Assembly: GCF_018691265.1 (NCBI RefSeq)
Contig: NW_024881278.1
Span: 10,540,001-10,604,000 of the forward strand
DNA length: 64,000 nt
Reading direction: 5' to 3'
DNA from: Tyto alba
Lineage: Eukaryota > Chordata > Aves > Strigiformes > Tytonidae
Translations under genes and position numbers: made by a program
In this document: positions 40,021 through 52,720 of the stretch, piece after piece
How positions within the stretch are numbered: position 1 is the first letter of the stretch
Layout: the number at the start of each line of letters is the position of its first letter
The notes under the pieces: generated by a model
Seen by the model: only the letters and a program-made list of their open reading frames with translations
Database searches by the model: none
What the model was told of the DNA's origin: nothing

Positions 40021-40890
40021 CATACTATAAATGACCTGACAGGGCTATCTGTCTGATTATCAACTTTTCAAAAATAAAAGGCTCTGGAAGAGATGAAAAA
40101 TTATTAGAAATCCATGGGAGATATGCAGTTTTCTGTACCTGAGCTCTGGCATGTTATCAAAAGTAGTGGCGTCTAGGCTCTGCTGTCAGGAGACAGAACA
40201 AAACTTTAGGAAATCCCTTTTCTGGGAGGAGTGTGCCAGTGTAAACATGTGTGGGTACTAGACTGAAATGATGGCTTATGTAACCATGGTATGGCATTAT
40301 ATTTCCATATTTGTCATTACTTGTATATTTAGTACTTAATTATTAAATAGGTTAGTAATCTGAGTACAATTCATATACAAATATAGCAACAAAATAAGCT
40401 CTGTGAAAGACCCCACTGAACAGTAAGTAATCAACTCTAAAATAAAATACCAATTGATAATGTAAAAAAAAATTGCAATGTCTCATAAAATTATAGCATA
40501 TTTTCTACATCTTGTTGAAAGTTAATGAAAGTTAAAGGCTTATATACTGATTTACAAATAATCTATAAGTATTGCTTTTATTAATCAGTATGTTAATAAA
40601 GTCTAATTAATAAAATATTTGAAATATGAAATGTCAGCAACTTAATATTTCAATTAATTCATTAACGCAAATGTTGTTAGAAATGTAGTATTAATAGAAA
40701 TCTGATACTAAAACTAGTTTCTGCAACTTTACCAAATTAAAAGCAGATTATTGTATATTTCTTTGAATGTCATATGCATACCAACAAAAAGCATCCAAAA
40801 TAAGCAATGGGACACATATACTCTGAAAATGAATATAGTAACCTAAATTTTTAGTACTGTAAGCATATTATTTTTATTAGTTAGCTATTA

Positions 40891-40913
40891 CATGCAAATG
40901 AGGAGTTTGCATG
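40891..40913. promoter_or_regulatory. Octamer motif inside an inverted repeat
   Basis: CATGCAAA (40891-40898) and TTTGCATG (40906-40913) are exact inverted arms around TGAGGAG. The left arm plus the next base forms ATGCAAAT (40892-40899), the POU/Oct factor octamer, with an inverted partial copy on the right. The surroundings (40540-41170) are unique and carry TAATTA-like homeodomain strings. This could be an enhancer core, but single motifs are weak evidence. Confidence 0.3.
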
Positions 40914-41661
40914 AATATGCAGTAGAACCATAATATTAATGAATAGGTCTCAAACAGTAGTTTCAACAGTAGTGTTCAGATTTTTATTTCTAAATTAGCT
41001 GTAAACGTTTTAGAAATCTATAGTTTACTAATAAATACATTTTTAAACTTTAGATATTTCATGAACCTCAGCCCAATTGAGTTATTCCTTTTTGGAAATG
41101 TATTGGTTTTACTCAGTAATTATTATTTGATAATTGTCTGTGATTTATTCTTTAATTTACCAGATACAGATGTTCAATAACCTCTTTCAGAAGCACACCT
41201 GGCTCTATGACATATAGATACAAAATTTCTTAAATAACCAACTCAGTCCAGCACAACTTTGCTTGTACACTTTACTTTAGACTTACACTGAAAAATAGAA
41301 GCTGAACATCATCTTGAACTGACTTCCTAATGTCATTATGCTGAGAAATTAATTGAATCAGAAATGAACAATTCATAAACACAGCTCACCTCAACATTTG
41401 TTCACAGTGAATACAATCTCTGAGCAAATGGCCTGAATAAAGCCTGTGGATGTCCCAAATTCCCCCCTGATCTTTAACATTGGTGATGTCAAGATTACAG
41501 AGCGTGAGTGGGCTCAGTGTGCTATGCTGCTGAGTCCAAGTCCTTGATCTTGTCCATTAGGCTATAATACCCTCTTAATTCTAAGACCACACTTGTTTTT
41601 TCAAATCAGACCTTCATCAATAGTGACTAAATGTGATGATAACCTGCGAGGTGATTGGCAG

Positions 41662-41687
41662 ATCTTGTGACCTCATTGTCACAAGAT
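41662..41687. repeat. Inverted repeat, 10-bp stem, 6-base loop
   Basis: ATCTTGTGAC (41662-41671) and GTCACAAGAT (41678-41687) are exact reverse complements around CTCATT. A further GTCACAAAAT occurs about 35 bases downstream. No function is recognised. Confidence 0.8.
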
Positions 41688-42526
41688 ATTCCATAATGTG
41701 CATAATGGGTAATTGTCCCTGTCACAAAATGGGACTGTGAACCCTGGCCTTAGCTCTGTCCTGGTGAGAATACCCCATGAAAGACTGGTGGCCCCTGAGA
41801 AAGTTCACAGCTCACAGCTTCTCTGTGCACACCTTCTGGAGCTGTCTGTCCGATGTACTTCACAAGCACTACACTGATTTAAAAATAATTAAAAAAAAAA
41901 TTAATTTAGTTCATATAACAGTGTTACTGCAATTTTCTATAGCCATAAAACTTTTTAATTATACAACTTTATACACCATGGATACAGAAATAACTGAAAG
42001 TCAAGGAATACACTTTGTATCATCTGAAAGCCAATTCATTTGTACTGTTTTAGAGTGGTTGCTATAAATTGCCTTTCAGATATCCTGCTTTCAGACTTCG
42101 ACTTTCTTTCAGTGCTTATGGAACAAAAGATAAAACCTGAACTATATGCTTGATACATTTAAAGTGGGTGGAATCTGCACCTGCTGTGCAAAATTTGCAT
42201 TGCTTTAATGAATTAATGCATACACATTATAAATTAATGGTATATTACTTAACCGTAATAGATGTGTTTGTAGAATATGTTTTTGACAAACATTCCTAGA
42301 CATTTTCCCATGGAAAAGTATTTAGTAGTACACTGCGATTGTATCTAAAAGTATCACTCAGCCTTTAAAGCTAATATTGATAGGCACTGTACAATCATGT
42401 AAGGTGGCCAAAACATAAAAATTACTTGAATTTGGTCTAGTGTGAATGTACGACCAGGTCCAAACTAGAAAAAGAGATCATTGCTGTATTCCTGACCCGG
42501 TTTTCCAGCCAATCTGAAAATATTTC

Positions 42527-42543
42527 TTTTTTTTTTTTTTTTT
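42527..42543. repeat. Poly(T) tract, 17 bases
   Basis: Seventeen uninterrupted T residues. Read on the minus strand it is a poly(A) tract, but no retroposon body was recognised to its right. Confidence 0.88.
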
Positions 42544-43861
42544 AAGATAGATTACAAAGTATACGACAACATCCCAATGAAGTCTTTTGGACTTACAAGA
42601 TGCTGTACTGCACGTGTACTACAGACCCATTAACAGTCAAATAAAGTGTCAGCTTCCAAAGAAAGATGGTCTGATGCTACATGCTATATGGCATAGATGA
42701 TGCAGGCAAAATTGCAACAACTGCTCAGGCTCATCCATCAGGAGCATCTTCACAGTTGGAAATATTCCTAGTCTACAACCCGCTTAGAGGAAAGGCTGAA
42801 TGAATGGGACATAAACCAAGGGCTGTCATCCTTTGCATTAACCAAACATAGCCTTGGTGGAAAGTCATTTTGTGGAAACCAGTCATTTCAGTATGACAAT
42901 TCCTAGAGCACTGTTGTCACAAGGATTTCTTTTTCTGGTAAACAATATTCAGTGGTAAAAGCTAAAGACCTACAAGCAGAAGTTAGGGCCTACTATGTGC
43001 ATATACAAAATGGAGAAGTGACTTCTTTTGTGCCTCTTTCAGATGACTCAAGCTAAGAGGTTTTTATTTTTATTGTTATTTTTAAATCTGTAAAATGTTT
43101 CAGCATTCAAGCCTAATACTGAGATTTCATTGGTACTTTATAAATCTGGCTCACAGGCTCTGGAGGCACTTTCAAGAGCCTATTTTTTTTCCATCACATC
43201 TCTGAAGCTTTTACAGCTGCTTCCTCTACTATGCACTTTATGTTTTGTACACACTTCAATTTGACGAAGCAACTGTAAAGAAAATCATAAACAAATATAT
43301 AAAATTGGAAGAAATTGTCAACAAATGTAAGAGTTTGGAGAAAAAAATAGATCTTCTAAATATTTCTTTATCTATTCAGCAAACTGTAGTGACTTTAAAA
43401 GCCATGAGCATTGACAAAACCTAAGAGATGCTGTCAGACAGACTTCAACCTTGACAGCGTACCAGGTTCCAGACTTGAAGTCCAGATACAAGCACATAAA
43501 GAGACTCTCAAGACTACAAAAGCCAGAAGTCCTTAATATTAATGAGGATTTTTTATTGTAGGATTAAGTGCTCTTCCTTTTTATTATGGAATTTATAATA
43601 CAAACACAAAAAGTCACCTAATGTAATATTGAAAAATAAAGGGAAAAAATACATTATATCCTCAAAATGCTAATACTTACTATAAGATTTTTTTTATGTA
43701 AAATCCATGTGTCTAGCTCAAACTGCTCATCCAGTCTCCTTTCCCCTTACTAACACAGACAGACAAACAGCTGCTGAATGACTGTTTCATCACATCAGTC
43801 TTGGATATTTGTCCATGGGATGGGGTAAATTGCATTCTGGTGGCATTTATCTCCATAGATT

Positions 43862-43970
43862 ACTGGGAGACCCAGAACAAGTAGCTTAAGCCAGTTACCT
43901 GACTTTTAGATTACATTATTTTCACTAAAGATGAGATGAATACCAACCTTTGCTTTCATAGTCCTTTTCC
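43862..43970 (+). mobile_element. Possible MIR-like SINE core fragment
   Basis: GAGACCCAGAACAAGTAGCT followed by TAAGCC resembles the MIR block TGACCTTGGGCAAGTCACTTAACC. It is followed at suitable spacing by TTTTCACTAAAGATGAGATG and AATACCAACC (MIR: TTTCCTCATCTGTAAAATGGGGATAATACC) and TTTCATAG (CTCATAGG). The order and spacing are right but identity is modest. Confidence 0.4.
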
Positions 43971-44507
43971 AATTACAGCTATAGACTCGTCGGTTTTTTA
44001 CTCATCTAATTAACTTACTTCTGTGAAGAGAAATATACTTGGTTTATGCACAAGTAGTATTTTCTGCAAGTTGCCACAAGAGGTGGCTTGACACCAGTCT
44101 AATTATATACTTTGATTTACCTCCAAATTTAATTTAAAGAAATAGAAACTAATGACGTTTTCTCATTCTAGATGGACCGATCTTTTGGTCTTCCAGGAGG
44201 AATACTTCCAAAGGGTAGTACTGGGAAATCAAACTTCCATCACAAAACTCCCCATACATCAAGTCTTCCATTGACTGCATACAAATTCTATATCTAGACA
44301 CATGGGTAACTCCAGTAAAAGTAACTATGATGTCCTGATCTATTCTCACTTTGTTATTATATTGGACAATAATATTATATTTTACAGCCAACTACCATCT
44401 GCTTTGATGACACTGATATCTAGCAGCAACCTATAAGCAATGCTTTCTATCACCTTTAGTTGGCTGAATACCTCCTCTGATAGTTGAATCTACAATTTAC
44501 AAACAAG

Positions 44508-44550
44508 GGCCCAATTCATGGCCCAATTCATGGAGACAGCATGTCTCCAT
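44508..44550. repeat. 12-bp tandem duplication abutting a 9-bp hairpin
   Basis: GGCCCAATTCAT occurs twice head to tail (44508-44519, 44520-44531), and the second copy runs into an exact inverted repeat: ATGGAGACA (44530-44538), loop GCA, TGTCTCCAT (44542-44550). The duplication next to a hairpin is a typical signature of replication slippage or template switching. Confidence 0.88.
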
Positions 44551-46277
44551 AACTTTTAGGACATAAAAATTGTCTCTCATGCTCAGAATGAGCTGGTGGC
44601 TTCCCACAAAATAATGAGTTAAAGTCAACATTGCAGTTTTTCCCCTTAAGGTTTCCTGAACCCCTGTGATGCTGGTATGGATGCTGATGCTGCTTCAGTG
44701 TCACAGGGTTGCATCTTCCATAAGGATAGAGGTCATTTGTTCAGGAAACTAAACTTTTTCAGGTTCATAGTGCTGTGGCTAGAAAGAAATACAATTAATC
44801 TGAGCAGGTAGTTATTAAATTACTCGGAAGAACTTGCCATAACTGATAAGAAAGTAAATTTTCTTTGCAGTTTTTAACTTAAAACTTATGATTAATGTAA
44901 AATAGCCTGGCGTTCAGCTTTTGCTGCAGTATGTGAAATGCTCAGCTTATTAAAATGAATGACCCCATGAAAAATCATTAGCATTTGGCAATTTTGGGGA
45001 TGTAATGAAGCATAATTAAAATGATTAAGAAGTAAATTGAAATAAAATAGTTAAATGGTCTATGTGTGAAATCCAGCAGTGCCACAGGAAGCCTGCAGAA
45101 GGTCTCAGCTATAATGTTATTCTAGCCATTCCTGCAGACCCCCAAATGTGGGAATAGTGACTGATATTCTGCTGAACAATATCAATTTGTCAGTCGCTGC
45201 CCACAAGAAGCCTGGAGGTGAGCTGTAAAGGTACTTCTTACATCATTGTAGGTAACGTTAGCTGATGTGGGGCAAGCACTGCCTAAAGAATATTAGTGTG
45301 CTTGGGTTTCATCAACAGTTTTACTGGAGTCAACAACATAAATCCATATTTATATAATCTGAGCAGCTCAGCATTATAGCTAGTGTTTTCCCTCTCAAGA
45401 TTATTTCCTAATACATTGATGCGTTAGGCCCTGATTTATCAAACCATCATCTTCTCAACTCAAGATGAGGACTTGTTCTCCCTCTCATATTTTCTATGAA
45501 AGCTCTGCAGATAAGCAGGGCAGGAACCGTATAGACAGCATATAAATAGTGACTGCAGTAGATAGTCACTTGTGTAAATCTGTGAAGGTCCATAAAGTGT
45601 GAAAACAGATGGAAAAATGGCCATTATTGTTTAGCAAATGCAAGCAGAAATTTTTAAAAGCAGATCAGTCTGGCAGCAAATGCTTCATGAGGTATTGCCA
45701 TCTTATCCCAAGTTACCTGGATCATGAATAGGAGAATAATGAAGTATGAAATATAAACTGTTTGTTCTGGTCTATTTCTAGTCTGTACATAAGAACACAT
45801 ATGTCAGGAGTGAATGAAGCAAAGATTTAAACTCAGCAACACACATCATTAAAAGTGAAAGGAGTATAGGAATTGTGTATATGGACCTATTTGGTTCAGA
45901 AAGACTTAGGTAAGAATGAATTTATTTCAACCATCTCACCAAAACAGAAGCGATACTGTTGTACACATATACTCACAATTTGTTAAGTCATTTACATTTT
46001 TTCCTGCTAAACCCTCTAATGACTCTCTAAATAATGTTTGGTGAAGAAAAATGTTGTCATTCAAGCAGAACTACAGACATCTGTGTTCATTTATAATAAA
46101 CGACATCATTTAATTTTCTATATAGATATATTAGGAAAATTCCACGTAGCTGGAAAATATAGAGAAATAATAGCCTGACACCAGAGTCAAACCTTTCTGC
46201 AGTATCATCAGCTGAGAATGCAAAGGTCATTCTCTTCTGGTATTGAGGCAGGTTTCTTATTGATTGTTCTATTCCAG

Positions 46278-46301
46278 AAAAAAAAAAAAAAAAAAAAAAA
46301 A
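46278..46301. repeat. Poly(A) tract, 24 bases
   Basis: Twenty-four uninterrupted A residues flanked by TTCCAG and GAAATCAG. No upstream retrocopy was recognised. The phenylalanine run on the minus-strand open frame crossing it is an artefact. Confidence 0.9.
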
Positions 46302-47089
46302 GAAATCAGATTAAAATAAAAAGAGTTTCTTAGTCTCAAGGAGAAATGAAAAATAGCTCTTAAGGGGAACAAAAGAAAGGCAATCAAAATTACTGTATTG
46401 TGCCAAATGCAGTCAGTTTCAGCTTGTTTTGAAAGATCCATTCACGTAATCATAAAAGAAGACTTTAATAGCAGAGGTACAATAATAATAAGTGTTTTGT
46501 CTAAAAATAGGTCATCAATATGAATATTAGATGAGATTAGCATTGCCACATAATTGTTTTGTTCTACTTTGGATTATTTTGTGCAAATGTCTGTTTCCAA
46601 AAAAATTTCAAACAACAAAGGACTATCCTGAACACATAGAAAAATCATCAGAAGGAAGCTGAATCTCTCTCTCCCTGTATTTAAATAACACATGGGCTCT
46701 CTACCTGGAGTGCCTCTCTGCTCTTCAATTGACTAAGTGCACTGAAAGGAAATCTCTGTCAATAAGGGAATCATATTTTGCAGGGTATTTATACACCTGT
46801 TAAAGAGCCATCTTTCAAGAGGCTTATTCTTCTGGAAATAGGAGTAATATAACACTATAAACTATGCCATATGACTGGTTTTGCCCCAACCACAACCTCC
46901 ATTTTCATCCTACTGGTGTGAAAAGAGACTTCTTTTGTTCTTAACAGTCACACCATTTAATCTGTATTCATACCTGTGCTTATGGTCTAAACAACACAAT
47001 TATCATCGGCATTTGGCAAGGTTTGAAATTACTTGCTTCTTTCAGGTGAGATAAACCATACCCTAGTTTAATTTTCAAAGCAAACATTA

Positions 47090-47560
47090 CTTTAATAATT
47101 AGTACCACTTACAGGCTAGGACAATTTTACTTAAGTCTGATTTCATAATTAAAAATGCATACCCAGTATGCATGAGTTCACCCCTGTTCAGAGGATACTC
47201 ACAAAGCCTGAGAAATTCTATCTATAATTCTGAAAATAACACATACGTGAGAAATAAGAGCTGCACTGATTTAGGGCTGTCTGTCTGCCCTGAGACAACA
47301 GCAAATGCACTTGCACTGCAATTTATATTTTCAGACATGTACCAAAATCTAGTCCAGGATGGATACAGTAATATTTCCTCTTTATTAGCTTGGGCTCTAA
47401 CAAGCAATATCCAAGCTGCATGTAAAATGTTGTCAATGTTCATTTAATGCAAATGTTCATTTAAATCTTCTGTTGTTGCAGTCTAATATTTTTCAGGTAT
47501 AATTAGCTTTTGAAAATTAGTTAATTGAAAACACAACATCCTCAGGATCCCAAATCATAA
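47090..47560. promoter_or_regulatory. Candidate regulatory island with octamer and repeated flank
   Basis: The segment lacks low-complexity sequence and transposons. It contains the octamer ATGCAAAT (47447-47454) between two copies of AATGTTCATTTAA (47435-47447 and 47452-47464), plus TAATTA/TTAATTG homeodomain-like strings near 47500-47525. Open frames of 91 codons (+) and 73 codons (-) overlap each other almost completely, so at most one could be real and neither has a recognisable domain. I infer a possible enhancer only from motif density. Confidence 0.25.
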
Positions 47561-48835
47561 CTATAATGGACGTCCTGAATTTCAAATTTTCTGAAATTGC
47601 AAATAGGCAGCAAGTGGATTTTTCAGAAGTATTAACTACTTTGCCCAACTTTATGTGAACTAAATAACCAGTGTCTTTCACCATCACCTATTTTTCAGTG
47701 TCATGGGTTCAATTTCTGTATATTTACTCAGTGAAAATTCTTCAAATTATTTCCCAAATTTACACAAAATTCTTGATTGCACAAGTTTACATTAATTGCA
47801 TTATTTAAAAATGTAATGTCTGTAAGCACATCATCAACTAACATTTTTATATTGCAGAAGAATATTTAATTGGAAACACTGTGTGATTCTTCACTTCCAA
47901 AATTCTCCTAAATATGTGATCTCTTAAATCATCTAGATTTTAGATGTTTTAATTGTATGTGTATACATTACATGTGTAGATCCATGTTTTTGTTAGCTGG
48001 ATTTTAGCAAAATGCCAACATACAAATTTACAAATGGAATTCTACTATTCTTAGTTTTTAAAGTTTTGGGTTGGGTTTTTTATTTTGAAGGAGGACATTT
48101 AAGTAGTTTAAAGTAATTAATAAATTGGTAGTAATTGGGGATACATGTGATTGTCTTTCCAATAAATGTCAAAAGACTTATGTTTATATACTGATGTGTG
48201 TTGAAATGTGCTATTGCACATTGTCATTTATTTACTCGTTAATCGTGGATTATTCATACCGCACAACTTGTGTCACGGTTTATTGTGTTCATTGTGAGGT
48301 AACGTGAACTAGCTGAATAATGAATACATAAATGTAGGTACTACAACTCCTTATTAATGTGCATTATTCACAAGCACTTCCAGTGAAAATGCTATGCTCA
48401 GTAATCTGAAAGGAGTACAGATCTGTTTTGTAATCAAAGTATTAATGCTGTAGCACTTGGATGTCCACAGCAAAGCCCCTTCCTATTAGGTGATGGCAGA
48501 AGGGAGATTGCAATCCCTGCCACAAAGACTTGCAACCAAAAATTTGTAACTGGGAACTGGAGAGGGAGGGATGAAAATAAGAGAGAAGGGGCACTATTCC
48601 TGGACAGCCAACGACAATAGTTATAAATTTCCTCCTTCTAACTTACTAACAAAGTGCAGATGTGTTCAAATATTAGAAGAGGAGGGACTGGAAAACTGGC
48701 TTACATGGTAATTTTATTTTTTTGTGAAAAACTTTCAACAGTTTTTTGGAGGATGTGGACAGAGAAATTGTTGACAATGGGTAACTCAATGCAGAAATGG
48801 AAGGGAGGCTTCTACTGTGTTATATCTCTATAGCA

Positions 48836-48925
48836 ATGTCCATAAGCAAGCTGCTTAACAGTGCTCTGCAAGCTTTATAATCCACTGCTCAAATAACCCC
48901 GTTCCTTAGCTTTAAATAATAATGT
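48836..48925 (+). mobile_element. Very weak MIR-like fragment
   Basis: AAGCAAGCTGCTTAACAGTG, CTCTGC and TTTATAATCC roughly follow the MIR core order (GGGCAAGTCACTTAACCTCT, CTCTGTGCC, TTTCCTCATC). Similarity is close to the level expected by chance. Confidence 0.2.
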
Positions 48926-51648
48926 AATAATCGATAATATATAATTAAATGTCATAATAAATTGAGCTGAGAAGAAAATTTAATTTTATGGAGCATCCAG
49001 AAATTTCTGAACTTGGTTTAACTACAATTTTTTTTTTTAATTCTCTGAAACAAAAGGGTTATGGGCTTACAAACTATTGGGTTCTGCACTTAGAAGAAAT
49101 TACCAGGATAGCTGAGGAGAAACCACACAGATCCCACCAGTCTTGCATGGTCCCATCATAAATCTGCCATAATCCAAGAACAAGAATGAAACCTGACACT
49201 TCTCTAAACAGCAAATTCTATGGAAAACATTTTTTCTGATTGTGTTTTACAACATTATGCACATAATTTTGGATGGCTGAGACATTGCTTATCATACTTC
49301 AGTCTGATAATATTTGTTGGTATTATAAACACCTGATAAGCCATCTTCTGTGATACTTGTGGACATCACTACTGTAATTAAGCACTTATATCTGCCAAAG
49401 ATGGGTAACAAGCTGGAACGGTAGCTGAACAAATTAGAGTTCTAGTGTGTTTATCCTGCTGCATTCAGATGACTGCAGGGTTTTTTGCCTGACAGCACCA
49501 GCTGGGTTGGGAATCATAACCATTGTTTATATTGCAACTTAGAATTTCTAATCTTCAATGTGCCTGATGAAACAATCACTCTTTTGGGAGGAGCAGAGAG
49601 TCTGCTTTCCCTTAGTGAGCTGACACAGACTCCTATGCTCATGCAGACCCCAGCTAATTCTGTTTTGGCATTTTGTATCGAAGCTGTCTGGGATTAAGGA
49701 GTGTCATGTTAGGATAAGCACTGCCAGCTTGAAGTCAGAGTGGAATTGTCTTCTCTTATTTATGGGTTGTTCTTACCTTATAAATCAATGCATTATAATG
49801 AAATGGATCTTTTCTGATGAACTGTCTGGAAGTTTAACACTAGCAGACCAGCTCTCCACAATGTATATCATTATTTATACCTGTGAAAAGGAGTGTAAAA
49901 TGCTGACATTCCTTGTTCAACTACCTCTAACAATGCGCAGTTTTATTTGCTGTAGAGAATTCAGTGAAGAACGATCCTGTCTTCTACGGGAATGTCAGAT
50001 ACTACTAAGTACTGTGTATTCTTTACAAGTTGATCTATGTATAGGCTTTTGAGGATTTGGTTTTGTTTTATTTTGTTTTATTTTAAAAAAAGTATAATTC
50101 TAAGGGAGAAAAAGAAGGAAAGGATCTGTTTGTGAACTCATTGATGCTAAGGAAGGCTGGCTGTGAAGCTGGCATTTGAACAAGGACCAACAAAATGCAG
50201 GCTTGTGTTTTCATACTCCAAGATTAAAGGACAGCAACTACAGCCTTTTATATCACCAGTAACAAAGCCTGGCCAGACAGTGGAGGAAACTGTTGTTATA
50301 AGGACTTTGTTTTCTCAGATGAGAACTGCCCCAGAAGATGCACTGAAGGGACAGAGCTGTTCTCTATCTCACTGAAAAACCCATGTTTTTCTAGTTTGCC
50401 TTCCATCTCCCCCTTGGCATGGTAACTGAGGAGTCATAATTCAACAATAAACCTAGACAGTTGGTTTCACCAGGATCAGGCCCTCATGCTTTTTATCCAT
50501 GCTATGGATAAAAAACAGCATTCTAAAGTCCAGGTAAATCTACTGAACTTAATAAGGTCATGAGAACATAAAAACACACAAATAACATCAGAGTTAAGCC
50601 TTGAACCCAGAGTGAGGTTGTAAATTTGAATTTTTGCAACTGGCTTCTTAGACAGACTTCTTTTGCACTTTTGCACATCTTTTCTTCAAACAGACAAAAA
50701 GAGAACATATTTATCAGTCCAGCTTTATAAATTAGGAATAGAAATTATAATTTGTTTCCTAATGGAAAAAATCCCTTTTGTTCAAATGAACAAATGTAAA
50801 ATCTGGATTTAAAATTTTAATATTCATGCGCATTTTGGAAACAAAATAGCCAAGGTTCAAATAAATCAGGGGCATAATAAACTAATTTTCTTTAATGACT
50901 AGACATTCAGGCTGCTGGGGCAAGAGACTTATTCCTACTGTTGCTATATCCATCTGTTTCCCTGTGTCTCAGAGCAAGAATGATGCCTGATTAATGCACT
51001 TCATGCAAAAGCATAGACTTCACAAGAAGTGACCTGCAATTATTTGTGAATAATTGTCTAATGAAGAAATTATTCCATCTATTAATGTGCAGAAGGGATC
51101 ACTAAAATTGGTCAGATCAAAAGTGAAGGCTAGGTGTGCTTTTTCTAACCCTTAAGACTTAGGACAGCATATAATGTCTATGCTCCAGTGAGATTAACAT
51201 TATTTGTGAACCTCTGTCACTATCTCAGAGAGTTCTTTCCAGACCGTGATTACGGGCAGTGATACATAAATAGCAAACTTTCCTTTTTGTGGACAAAGAT
51301 GCTTTAAAACATTTAACTTCCTAGTGCAAACCAATACACAGACCAATGCACAGAGCCCAGTACTGATGCAGAGAAGAGCAGTGAAAAGCATCCCTTTTCT
51401 TCCTGCAGCATAGGCAATGGTCATTGCCCATACTATCCTGCATTACACATAGCCTTGAAATTACTATTTTCTTCTTCCAGTGAAAGAGTGGGGCTTATGG
51501 AGAAGTAAGGAAACAGAATAGAATATATTTGTATTTATGTAAGACTTCATCTTTTGAGTTGTAGAGTATTCTTTCAGTGACAAGGACATTCAAGGAGATG
51601 GACAACAAATGCAGAGTCAGCAAAAGAGGTAGGAGAGGGAAATAGGAT

Positions 51649-51668
51649 AAAAAAAAAAAAAAAAAAAA
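51649..51668. repeat. Poly(A) tract, 20 bases, in purine-rich context
   Basis: Twenty A residues preceded by a purine-rich segment (about 51590-51648, AAAAGAGGTAGGAGAGGGAA). No identifiable retroposed body. Confidence 0.88.
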
Positions 51669-52655
51669 GGAAAGGCAATGTGATGTAGTGTTCATACAAT
51701 AATTTCAATGGTTGCTAAAAACTCTCTCAATCAAGCCAGTGCCTGCAGTTACTGTTATAAACTATCACAGTATTTATGGTATTACCCAGCTAATTGTTCA
51801 CGAGTCATTAATGTAACTGATCAATGGTGGTAGATTTTGCCTGTTCCTGAGACTGTTTATGTGTTAGTGGCTTAAATAAATTCTGTTGCACTATACCAAG
51901 GCCTGCCTATCTGTGGAAGTTAAGAACTGTCACACCTTTCCAACAATGATTGCCAAAGTGCATCAGGAAGACTTATATCTGCACTGATGTGCAGACCAGA
52001 CAGGAGTATCATGACAGATCTTGAAACCACAATAGCCATACATCCTTACTATTACCTGTGAGGCAATAGTAAGTTCTATTTTAAGGAAAAAGTCAAGGAT
52101 ACCCTCCTGAAGATGTTGTTCTGAACAGTAGGTACAAATGGACCTATCAGACACTCCATTATTTCTTGTGTGGTGATATCAGACAGGGAAAGAAACCTGG
52201 GAGAATAACTAGGAAGCATGGAAATTGAGTCCTTTTCTAAGAGAGCTTCAGCATGACACAGACAGCCAGAGTTGCTGACATTTAGAGAGAGAAAATAGAC
52301 TTGATCACAACTGGAAACTTGCTAATAAGAGGATGAAAGCTAACAGATTTTTTACCATAAGACAAGCATACTCAGGGTAACAAAATAATAATTTCATTCC
52401 TTTTTTATCCTTCTTGACCTGCCAACAATCTGCCATTAGGTGACAACTGGGCTTTTTCTAATTTCTAGGTTTAAGGAATTGTTCATTTTCTTCACAACTT
52501 TGGCCAGCCTGCCAAAACTTCCAATTAATTCCAAATATAGCATTCTCTTGTGTCGCATGAAAACTCCTTACAGGGGCTTGAGTATATTAAGTTGCTGTAC
52601 ACAAGTCAAAGAGTCCACAGACAGCAATATCTTTCAAATGCAATCAAGCTGGGTG

Positions 52656-52720
52656 AGAATTGAATCAGCAAACTAGAATCCAGGTGGTGTATATCCTCTC
52701 ATCTCTGACCCACTGAGCTA
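52656..52720 (-). mobile_element. tRNA-like relic (old SINE head or tRNA pseudogene)
   Basis: On the minus strand, TAGCTCAGTGG (52720-52710) is an exact match to the polymerase III A box (TRGCNNAGYGG) and continues GTCAGAG as in tRNA D arms. About 45 bases later GATTCAATTCT (52666-52656) occupies the B-box position but deviates from GGTTCGANTCC. The spacing is near that of a tRNA. The acceptor stem is not convincingly paired, so it is not a functional tRNA gene. Unknown sequence continuing to the left (52450-52655) could be the body of an ancient tRNA-derived SINE. Confidence 0.4.

Noticed and set aside
44149..44391. An 80-codon minus-strand open frame whose translation looks less compositionally biased than its neighbours.
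   Set aside because: It starts at TTG directly after an in-frame stop, has no ATG at its start, no convincing splice acceptor or poly(A) signal, and matches no family I recognise. Too weak to call a gene or exon.
49485..50375. Three plus-strand open frames in a row (49485-49697, 49729-50052, 50163-50375) that might suggest a multi-exon gene.
   Set aside because: They lie in unrelated stretches without recognisable domains, and I see no consistent splice-site pattern joining them. The clustering is compatible with chance.
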